Below, piece after piece: positions 1 through 5,009 of a stretch of 5,050 nucleotides of DNA; the first letter of the stretch is position 1; every line of letters starts with the position of its first letter. Where the stretch lies: positions 1 through 5,050 of the forward strand of contig JAHINZ010000110.1 in assembly GCA_018895795.1 (NCBI GenBank). The letters are read 5' to 3'. Made by a program: the position numbers and the translations under genes. Below the pieces are notes generated by a model. It did not search any database, was not told the origin of the DNA, and saw nothing but the letters and a program-made list of their open reading frames with translations. The stretch comes from Alphaproteobacteria bacterium (GTDB lineage Bacteria > Pseudomonadota > Alphaproteobacteria > Caulobacterales > Caulobacteraceae).

Positions 1-2
1 AC

Positions 3-1436
3 GCCTTTCGCTGGCGGCTGGCCCAGCGCATCGTCGCCCATATGGGCCCCCACAGCGGCGGCATCGGGGCGGCCATGGTGACCGGCCACGAAGCCTGGAT
101 CACGCCGCAACAGACCCAGGCCATGCGCGCTTCCGGTCTGGCCCATATCCTGTCGATCTCGGGACTGCACATGGCCATCGTCGGCGGGTTCGTGTTTGGT
201 CTGGCCCGGCTGGGGATCGCCGCCTGGCCCTGGCTGGCCTTGCGCGCCCCGGGCAAGAAGATCGCCGCCGTCGCCGGTCTGATCGCCGTCACCGGCTATC
301 TGGTCATCTCCGGCGCGCCACCGCCGGCCGAGCGCGCGGCGATCACCGCCAGCGTCGCCTTCGCCGCCATCCTGTTCGACCGTCAGGCCGTGACCCTGCA
401 TGGCCTGGCCGTCGCGGCGCTGATCATCCTGGCGCTGCAGCCCGAGGCGGCCGCCGCGCCGGGGTTCCAGATGTCGTTCGCCGCCACCACGGCCTTGATC
501 GCCCTGGCCGAGGCCTGGCCCCGGCCGGTGCGCGAACTTTCCGTGCCCTGGCCGATCCGGGCGATCCAGGCCGCCAGGACCTGGCTGGCGGTCAGCATCG
601 GCGCCAGCTTCGTCGCGGGTCTGGCGACGGGCCCCTTCGCCATGCAGCACTTCAACCGGGTCGCCCTCTGGGGCTTGCCGGCCAATCTGATCGTCGCCCC
701 CCTGTCGTCGTTCGTGATCATGCCGTTCCTGGCCCTGGGCGCCGTTCTGGAGGGCGTCGGCTGGGGCGAGCCGTTCCTGCGGATCGCGGGCTGGGGCGTC
801 GACGCCATGCAAGCCGTCGCCGAAGCGTTCGAGGCGCTGGGCGGCCAGGCCGTGGTCGCCAGCGCGCCGCCCTTCACCCTGGTGATCGCCGTCTTGGGCC
901 TGATGACGCTGTGCCTGTGGAAAGGGCGGCTGCGCTGGCTGGGCGCGCCTCTCGCCCTGGCCGTCGCCCTGTGGCCCCGGCCGCCGGCGGGCGATGTCTG
1001 GATCGCGGCGGACGGTTCCGCGGCGGCGGTCCGGCGCGGCCACGAGGCGCTGCTGCTGCGGCCCGACACCCGTCGCTTCGGCGCGGAGCTCTGGGCGCGG
1101 CGGCGCGGTCTGGCGATCGTCGAAAGCGCCGACTTTGACTGCGCCGCCTATGCCTGCACGCCCGGCGCCCAGGCCCCGGTTCGGCTGGCCCTGTCCTGGA
1201 GCCGCAAGGTCGTCGCCCCCGAAACGCTCGAGGCGCTTTGCCGGGACGCCGAGATCGTGGTCCTGCGCGGCGGCCGGCAAGGCGCGCCGCCCGCCGCTTG
1301 CGCCGATCGGATCGTGCTGACCGAGGCGGATTTCGCCGCCGGAGGCGCGGCGGAACTCTATCGCCGGCCCGACGGCTGGTGGATGGTCTGGGCCCAGCCC
1401 TTGCGCGGCCGGCGGCCGTGGTCCTCGCCACCCTGA
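3..1436 (+). CDS. comEC: ComEC/Rec2 family DNA-uptake channel protein (5'-truncated by window edge)
   Basis: The inner-membrane channel ComEC carries single-stranded DNA into the cytoplasm during natural transformation. The frame is open from base 3 with no credible start, so the N-terminal part is outside the window; 477 residues are visible. The family hallmark comes early (about visible residues 22-60): a TG-H-AWI segment, then SGLAHILSISGLHMAIVGG, the start of the Competence domain. About eight to ten hydrophobic segments follow up to about residue 320, including SGAPPPAERAAI and the FNRVALWGLPANLIVAPLSSFVIMP stretch. The final 150 residues are soluble. They occupy the place of the metallo-beta-lactamase-like domain but lack its HxHxDH zinc motif. 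A DFDCAAYAC segment sits in this tail, as I recall from other alphaproteobacterial ComEC proteins. The stop is TGA at 1434. The family call is very secure; actual competence of the organism is not shown. Confidence 0.93.
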   Translation, partial: AFRWRLAQRIVAHMGPHSGGIGAAMVTGHEAWITPQQTQAMRASGLAHILSISGLHMAIVGGFVFGLARLGIAAWPWLALRAPGKKIAAVAGLIAVTGYLVISGAPPPAERAAITASVAFAAILFDRQAVTLHGLAVAALIILALQPEAAAAPGFQMSFAATTALIALAEAWPRPVRELSVPWPIRAIQAARTWLAVSIGASFVAGLATGPFAMQHFNRVALWGLPANLIVAPLSSFVIMPFLALGAVLEGVGWGEPFLRIAGWGVDAMQAVAEAFEALGGQAVVASAPPFTLVIAVLGLMTLCLWKGRLRWLGAPLALAVALWPRPPAGDVWIAADGSAAAVRRGHEALLLRPDTRRFGAELWARRRGLAIVESADFDCAAYACTPGAQAPVRLALSWSRKVVAPETLEALCRDAEIVVLRGGRQGAPPAACADRIVLTEADFAAGGAAELYRRPDGWWMVWAQPLRGRRPWSSPP

Positions 1437-1443
1437 CAGGCCG

Positions 1444-1473
1444 CTGACACTGGCTGTCATCACCACCGTTTAT
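1444..1473 (+). promoter_or_regulatory. Weak candidate promoter for the PEP mutase-family gene
   Basis: The 64-bp gap after comEC contains CTGACA (1444-1449), five of six matches to the TTGACA -35 box. After an 18-bp spacer comes GTTTAT (1468-1473), a poor -10 box. This is the only promoter-like pairing I see in the gap. The downstream gene may equally be read through from comEC. The call is inference from short motifs only. Confidence 0.25.
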
Positions 1474-1490
1474 GGCTCACGGCGTTCTCC

Positions 1491-1496
1491 GGAGAA
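1491..1496 (+). promoter_or_regulatory. Ribosome binding site of the PEP mutase-family gene
   Basis: GGAGAA lies 4 bases before the ATG at 1501, a short but usable Shine-Dalgarno spacing. It supports the choice of ATG 1501, as does the family-typical N-terminus that follows. Confidence 0.65.
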
Positions 1497-1500
1497 GCTC

Positions 1501-2268
1501 ATGTCATCGATCGATTTCACCGCCCGTCGCGCCGCCTTTCGCGCCCTGCATGACGACGGCTGCTTCACCCTGCCCAATCCCTGGGACGCGGGCAGCGCCC
1601 TGCGCCTGAAGAAACTCGGCTTCAAGGCCCTGGCCTCGACCAGCGCCGGTGCGGCCTGGTCGCTGGGGCATGACGACGGAGGGCTGAGTCGCGACCTGGT
1701 TCTGGACCATCTGCGGATGCTTTGCCGGGCCACCGACCTGCCGGTGAACGCCGATTTCGAGGCCGGGTTCGCCGATGAACCGTACGGCGTGGCCGCCAGT
1801 GTCGCCCTGGCTGTCGACACCGGGGTGGCCGGCTTGTCCATCGAGGATCGGGTGGGACGGGATCTCTATGACCTCGACCTGGCCGTGGAGCGGATCAAGG
1901 CGGCGCGCGCGGCCATCGACGCCAGCGGCCAGGACGTGGTTCTGGTGGGACGAACCGAAGGCTTCCTGATCGGACAGGAGGACCTATCCTCGACGATCGA
2001 TCGCCTGGTCGCCTATGCCGAGGCCGGCGCCGATTGTCTGTACGCGCCGGGCGTCATCGCGATCGCCGACGTGGCGGCGATCGTCAAGGCGGTCCGCCCC
2101 AGGCCGGTGAACGTCCTGATGGCCTGGCCCGGCCAGTCCGTCGCGCCCCTGGCCGACATCGGCGTGCGTCGGGTCAGTGTGGGAGCAGCCCTGGCAGGCG
2201 CGGCCTGGACTGGTTTCGATGTCGCCGCCAAGATGTTGGCAGATCAGGGAAAACTACCCTGCAGCTAA
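1501..2268 (+). CDS. Isocitrate lyase/phosphoenolpyruvate mutase superfamily protein
   Basis: A 255-residue TIM-barrel protein of the PEP mutase/isocitrate lyase superfamily, whose members make or break C-C or C-P bonds next to a carboxylate using Mg2+. Visible motifs, in order: N26-P-W-D29-A-G-S-A near the start; S46-T-S-A-G at the substrate phosphate/carboxylate site; D58-D59; the metal-binding D85-F-E87 in VNADFEAGF; and E115-D116 in LSIEDR. V149-G-R151-T-E then marks a late barrel strand. The KKCGH/KRCGH catalytic loop of true isocitrate and methylisocitrate lyases is absent after the ED motif, so it is not one of those. It belongs to the shorter, broadly distributed group annotated as carboxyvinyl-carboxyphosphonate phosphorylmutase-like or oxaloacetate-decarboxylase-like, for which the substrate is generally unknown. 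No phosphonate-pathway gene is nearby, so a C-P role is not supported. It starts at ATG 1501 behind GGAGAA. Its TAA overlaps the stop of the convergent neighbour. The superfamily is secure, the reaction unknown. Confidence 0.88.
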   Translation: MSSIDFTARRAAFRALHDDGCFTLPNPWDAGSALRLKKLGFKALASTSAGAAWSLGHDDGGLSRDLVLDHLRMLCRATDLPVNADFEAGFADEPYGVAASVALAVDTGVAGLSIEDRVGRDLYDLDLAVERIKAARAAIDASGQDVVLVGRTEGFLIGQEDLSSTIDRLVAYAEAGADCLYAPGVIAIADVAAIVKAVRPRPVNVLMAWPGQSVAPLADIGVRRVSVGAALAGAAWTGFDVAAKMLADQGKLPCS

Positions 2269-2912
2269 AGCGCGACCTGTTCGAGGGCGGCGGCGATGGT
2301 CTCGGGGGCTTCGGCCCCGATGACCGCGACCTTGCCGCCGAAGATCACATAGGGGACGCCGGTGACGCCGCCCCGCACCGCCAGGGCGTATTCCCGGCTC
2401 ACGGTTTCCTGGTCCGCGCCCTCGGACAACAGCTGCAGTACAATCAGACGCTCCATGCCGGCGGCTTGGGCGATATCGGCCAGCACCATCGGATCGCCGA
2501 TGTCGCGGCCTTCCGTGAAATAGGCGGCGAACAGGGCCTCGACCACGGCGTCCTGCACGCCGGCGCTCAGCGCCCAGCGGATCAGCCGATGCGCGGCGTT
2601 GGTGTTGGGCGACTTCTGGATGGACGCGAAGTCAAAAACGATCCCGTCCTCGGCGCCGCCCGCCACCAGCGCCTCGTGCACCGCTTTCAAGCGGTCCGGA
2701 TCCTTGAACTTGGCGGCCATATAGGCCTTGCGGTCCACGCCCTCTTCGGGAAGCGTCGGATCCAGCTGATAGGCCCGCCAGACGATCGCGGTGTCCAGAT
2801 CAGGCCGCAGGGCCAGGGCGGCCTTGACCCGTCGCCAGCCCAGGTAGCACCAGGGACAGACCACGTCGGCGATCACGTCCACGATCATCGGCGGGGGCAT
2901 CGGCTGCGGCAT
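2265..2912 (-). CDS. DsbA-family (FrnE-like) thioredoxin-fold oxidoreductase
   Basis: A 215-residue thioredoxin-fold protein of the DsbA family, FrnE/2-hydroxychromene-2-carboxylate isomerase-like branch. The fold starts at once: IVDVIADVVCPWCYLGWRR puts the redox pair at C19-P-W-C22. A helical insertion follows (about residues 40-165), with a W-R-A-Y-Q-L-D-P segment (about 45-52) typical of FrnE proteins. GVTGVPYVIFGGK supplies the cis-proline loop (P187), and VIGAEAPE closes the fold. There is no signal peptide, so it should act in the cytoplasm, unlike periplasmic DsbA. Family members act as dithiol oxidoreductases or chaperones, or as glutathione-linked isomerases; the intact CxxC favours a redox role. 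Start: ATG 2912 lies 8 bases after the popA stop, which suggests coupled translation because no good Shine-Dalgarno precedes it. In-frame ATGs at codons 5 and 9 are alternatives; codon 9 would give the usual family N-terminus, without the proline-rich leader. The substrate is unknown. Confidence 0.9.
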   Translation of the reverse strand: MPQPMPPPMIVDVIADVVCPWCYLGWRRVKAALALRPDLDTAIVWRAYQLDPTLPEEGVDRKAYMAAKFKDPDRLKAVHEALVAGGAEDGIVFDFASIQKSPNTNAAHRLIRWALSAGVQDAVVEALFAAYFTEGRDIGDPMVLADIAQAAGMERLIVLQLLSEGADQETVSREYALAVRGGVTGVPYVIFGGKVAVIGAEAPETIAAALEQVAL

Positions 2913-2920
2913 CGCGGGTC

Positions 2921-4246
2921 TCAGCCGGCTTCGCGTTGCAACGCGCGGGCGGCGGCCCGCTCCAGGGCCTTGACGGCGCCTTCGCCGGCTTCGATCTGGG
3001 CCACGCCGATGTCGAACTCACAGACGAAGGGCGGGCGATCCTCCCCGGCGTCGAAGGCGGTGCAGCCGATCACGGCGGCGATCCGTTCGGCCGCCGCGCG
3101 GGCGGCGGTCTGGTTAGTGGCGGGCAGGGCCAGGGCGAAAACCTCCGGCGCCAGACGGGCGGCGGTGTCTTCCACGCGCACCAGCCGACCGACCATCGAG
3201 CCGATCTGCGGAATGGCCCGGTCCAGCCAGCCGTTCTGACGCGCCCAGGTCGTCTCGGGCTTGTCGGCCACGCGCAGCACGCAGATCGACAGCGGGCGAG
3301 ACCGCTCGCGCGCCGCGCTGGTCAACCGCGCCAGGTGCGCGGCGAACAGATCCCGGGTGAACAGGCCGGTGGCCGCGTCCATCAGGCCCGAACTGCGGGC
3401 CTTTTCCAGGGCGCCGCGAATGGATTCGCCGCGCCGGTAGTTGCGGGCCAGTTCCATCACCCGCCGGGCGGTCTCGACCTCCGGCGTCTCGGGCGAGGCC
3501 ACGTCGGACACACCGCGATGGAAGGCCTCCGACATGGTCACATAGCTCTCGGCCTTCAGATACAGCATGGCCGGGATGTGGAAGAGCCGGGTGTTGCGGC
3601 GCATGCCGGCGGCGATCGACAGCGCTTCCTGCTGGTTGTCGCCAGCCCACAGCACCACGGAATCGAAGGCCCGCTCGTGCAGATAGTCGAACGCCGTATA
3701 GGCGGTGAAGGCGCCGACCACCTCGGCGCCGCTGCGCTTGAGGGCGTTGGACAGGGCCAGGAACTGCGGGGCGGGTTCGCCCACCGCCAGGATGCGGAAC
3801 GGGGAGGGCTGCGGCTCGGGCAGGTCCATCCGGCGGCCCCGTTCACCGAAGGTCTCCAGTCGTAGCTCGAATTCTTCCTCGGCGATCGCTGTGCGCACCA
3901 GCGATTCCAGCCGAAGCGCCGCCTGGGACGGATGCAAGGGCGGCGACAGGGTCAGGTCAAAAGCCTGGCCCATTTGGCCGTCATCGAGTTCGCCGATGGC
4001 GATCACCGGCAGGCGACGCGGCGCGACGGCGGCCTTCAGGCGGCGGGCCAGGGATTGGGTGTCGGGACCCGCGCTGGCCAGGTCAACGATGACCGCCTCG
4101 ATGGGCAGATCGCCCAGCGCCGCCAGGGCCGCATAGGGCCCGCGCGCGGTGATGGTGCGCCAGCCAAGACGATCCAGCCCCTCGGCCAAGGGACCGGCGC
4201 GCAGATCGTCGCGCGCCACGATCAGGATTCGGGCGTCAACCGCCAC
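2921..4246 (-). CDS. popA: PopA, degenerate REC-REC-GGDEF c-di-GMP effector of cell-cycle proteolysis
   Basis: A 441-residue paralogue of the diguanylate cyclase PleD that has lost catalysis. In Caulobacter, PopA binds c-di-GMP, goes to the cell pole and, with RcdA and CpdR, helps deliver CtrA and other substrates to ClpXP at the G1-S transition. Visible domains: REC1 (about 5-122), with ILIVARDD at the acidic pocket, D55 in VIVDLA at the phosphoacceptor position, and the usual conserved Lys replaced in SPPLHP; REC2 (about 149-270), where the acceptor position reads VVLWAG without Asp; and a GGDEF-like domain (about 288-441). In the last, D-A-A-T-G-L-F-T-R resembles the DxLTGLxNR entry motif, the GGDEF signature is replaced by A366-P-E-V-F370, and the inhibitory-site RxxD is kept as R357-V-E-D360. 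A dead active site with an intact I-site is the PopA signature. The GTG start is fixed by GGAGG 6 bases upstream and an in-frame TAG two codons before it. popA is first in a likely operon with the downstream oxidoreductase gene. Confidence 0.94.
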   Translation of the reverse strand: MAVDARILIVARDDLRAGPLAEGLDRLGWRTITARGPYAALAALGDLPIEAVIVDLASAGPDTQSLARRLKAAVAPRRLPVIAIGELDDGQMGQAFDLTLSPPLHPSQAALRLESLVRTAIAEEEFELRLETFGERGRRMDLPEPQPSPFRILAVGEPAPQFLALSNALKRSGAEVVGAFTAYTAFDYLHERAFDSVVLWAGDNQQEALSIAAGMRRNTRLFHIPAMLYLKAESYVTMSEAFHRGVSDVASPETPEVETARRVMELARNYRRGESIRGALEKARSSGLMDAATGLFTRDLFAAHLARLTSAARERSRPLSICVLRVADKPETTWARQNGWLDRAIPQIGSMVGRLVRVEDTAARLAPEVFALALPATNQTAARAAAERIAAVIGCTAFDAGEDRPPFVCEFDIGVAQIEAGEGAVKALERAAARALQREAG

Positions 4247-4252
4247 ACTCTA

Positions 4253-4257
4253 CCTCC
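4253..4257 (-). promoter_or_regulatory. Ribosome binding site of popA (sets a GTG start)
   Basis: Read on the minus strand, GGAGG lies 6 bases before GTG at 4246. The codon two upstream of the GTG is an in-frame TAG, so no longer N-terminus is possible. This makes GTG the start despite its lower frequency. Confidence 0.85.
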
Positions 4258-4298
4258 GACCCGAACCCCGTCGAACGCCGGTCGCAATCGACCGTCGA

Positions 4299-4319
4299 GA
4301 TTCGAGACCGCAACATAGC
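4299..4319 (-). promoter_or_regulatory. Candidate popA promoter -10 box with adjacent GANTC methylation site
   Basis: On the minus strand, GCTATGTT (4319-4312) resembles the -10 element of the Caulobacter housekeeping sigma factor (roughly GCTANAWC) and also TATAAT. No good -35 is visible upstream, so an activator may be needed. GAATC (4303-4299), a GANTC site for the cell-cycle methyltransferase CcrM, falls about 8 bases after the -10, near the expected transcription start. Such sites in promoters can be read by GcrA. The motif positions are seen; the regulatory role is inferred. The resulting leader would be about 60 bases. Confidence 0.4.
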
Positions 4320-4410
4320 AGAGGCTCGCCCCGGAGATAGGGACGGAACGCGGCTGCGGCGGTTTGTCGGAGGCGCCGCGCCAGGCTCTGTCCCCGGCCA
4401 ACGCCGCGGG

Positions 4411-4526
4411 CCCCCTCCTGACCTGCGGAGCAGGTCGTCCGCCCCCTGGAAGGGGGAAGATGAGATCCGCGCCCTTCGTCTTCCCCCTTCGGGGGAAGAC
4501 GGCCGCGCAGCGGCCCGTAGGGGGCA
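4411..4526. repeat. Cluster of short perfect palindromes (REP/BIME-like intergenic repeat)
   Basis: Four hairpins, each with a 3-base loop, are packed in about 100 bp. They are GACCTGC-gga-GCAGGTC (4420-4436), CCCCCT-gga-AGGGGG (4442-4456), an 11-bp stem closing on TTC (4477-4501; C4477 to C4487 pairs with G4491 to G4501), and GGCCGC-gca-GCGGCC (4501-4515). The arms can also re-pair: GGGGGAAGA at 4452-4460 is complementary to TCTTCCCCC at 4479-4487 (9 bp), competing with both flanking hairpins. C-run and G-run tracts border the cluster (4411-4415 and 4519-4524). The form matches the G/C-rich extragenic palindromic mosaics found between genes in many alphaproteobacteria. It carries no gene and lies between popA and the unassigned tail. 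Whether other copies exist cannot be seen from one window. Confidence 0.75.
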
Positions 4527-4593
4527 AGTCTGGGGATAAACTGCGCGCCATCCCCGGGTTTTCGCCGATGAATTCCAACAAATTCAACGATCT

Positions 4594-4629
4594 AAAAAAT
4601 AGTTGAGCGCGCCAATCCTCGGCGCTCAA
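4594..4629 (-). terminator. Intrinsic terminator for a leftward (minus-strand) transcript
   Basis: TTGAGCGC (4603-4610) and GCGCTCAA (4622-4629) form a perfect 8-bp stem with an 11-base loop. On the minus strand the stem is followed by CTA and then six T residues (complement of the A run at 4594-4599). The 3-base gap before the U-tract weakens it slightly. There is no T run on the plus side, so it works in one direction. It implies a minus-strand transcript arriving from the right, separate from popA, which starts further left. Confidence 0.6.
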
Positions 4630-4753
4630 ACCGCCCGTATTCTAAACCCACCTCGTCGTACGGGAAGGACGCAAGGCCAGCGACCGATGCGGCGACGGGG
4701 GGTGGTCGAGCGGGAAGCTCCATCGATGGCGGGAAGGGTACAGTGTGCTCTGG

Positions 4754-4780
4754 GCCGCCAACCTCGTAGTCTCTGGCGGC
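4754..4780. repeat. Inverted repeat, 7-bp stem
   Basis: GCCGCCA (4754-4760) pairs perfectly with TGGCGGC (4774-4780) around a 13-base loop. It lies inside the unassigned tail. It could be one arm of a structured RNA, but a 7-bp GC stem is weak evidence alone. Confidence 0.4.
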
Positions 4781-4856
4781 GGTCGGCCCTGGAACACAGA
4801 AACGACGTGACCGCGAGGGTCGAGCGAGCAGCAGGCGGGCTGAAAGGTCCGCGGTC

Positions 4857-4881
4857 CGGACGGGAGTCGCGCTCCTGTCCG
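4857..4881 (+). repeat. Stable 10-bp hairpin with one G-T wobble
   Basis: CGGACGGGAG (4857-4866) pairs with CTCCTGTCCG (4872-4881) around the loop TCGCG. The only non-Watson-Crick position is a G opposite T, which pairs in a plus-strand RNA (G-U) but becomes a C-A mismatch in a minus-strand RNA. This is the longest hairpin of the unassigned tail. It slightly favours a plus-strand transcript, in tension with the minus-strand terminator. Confidence 0.5.
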
Positions 4882-4992
4882 CCCGTCGGGGGCGCGGAGG
4901 GCGAGGCGATAACACCGCCGAACCGGAAGCGCTTGCGGATAACGGCCGCGCGGAGCGGACGGCTTCGTCGAAACGGTACTTCTTACTTTCAT

Positions 4993-5009
4993 TCCGGGCG
5001 AGGCCCGGA
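4993..5009. repeat. Perfect 7-bp palindrome with GAG loop
   Basis: TCCGGGC (4993-4999) and GCCCGGA (5003-5009) flank GAG. The style (short GC stem, 3-base loop, preceded by TTTCATT) resembles extragenic palindromic repeats and echoes the 3-base loops of the cluster at 4411-4526. It may be a dispersed repeat copy. Confidence 0.45.

Larger units (their letters stand above)
4247..4602. other. Non-coding stretch upstream of popA
   Basis: No credible gene lies here. About 4247-4320 is the popA leader and candidate promoter. About 4321-4410 is GC-rich without a motif I recognise. The palindrome cluster follows, then a weak hairpin, GGGGAT/ATCCCC (4532-4555). An unusually AT-rich island (about 4568-4602) comes last, out of character with the surrounding DNA. 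Open frames on either strand run through the palindromes and have repeat-derived, low-complexity translations, so I do not call them genes. Confidence 0.7.

Noticed and set aside
1434..1459. TGACAG...CTGTCA inverted repeat spanning the comEC stop
   Set aside because: A 6-bp stem with a 14-base loop and no T-tract is too weak to call a terminator or operator.
2034..3239. Long plus-strand open frame of 401 codons opposite the oxidoreductase and popA genes
   Set aside because: It is a shadow frame produced by high GC. It lies antisense to two genes with clear protein families and also overlaps the 3' end of the mutase-family gene; its translation is low-complexity Gly/Arg/Ala.
4262..4275. GTTC...GTTC direct repeat upstream of popA resembling the alphaproteobacterial LexA (SOS) box
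   Set aside because: The spacing between the two GTTC elements is 6 bases; the known box is GTTC-N7-GTTC, so the half-sites would be out of register.
4529..4562. Plus-strand terminator-like hairpin GGGGAT/ATCCCC followed by TTTT
   Set aside because: The stem is only 6 perfect pairs (9 with wobbles) with a 12-base loop, the T run is four bases, and no plus-strand gene precedes it.
4222..4629. Minus-strand open frame of 135 codons overlapping the popA start
   Set aside because: It runs through the terminator hairpin, the palindrome cluster and the popA leader, overlaps the popA coding region in another frame, and its translation is repeat-derived without a domain.
4642..4992. Minus-strand open frame beginning MKVRS, like ribosomal protein L36
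   Set aside because: Similarity stops after five residues; the L36 zinc-binding and basic core is absent, and the codon use is unlike the real genes here.
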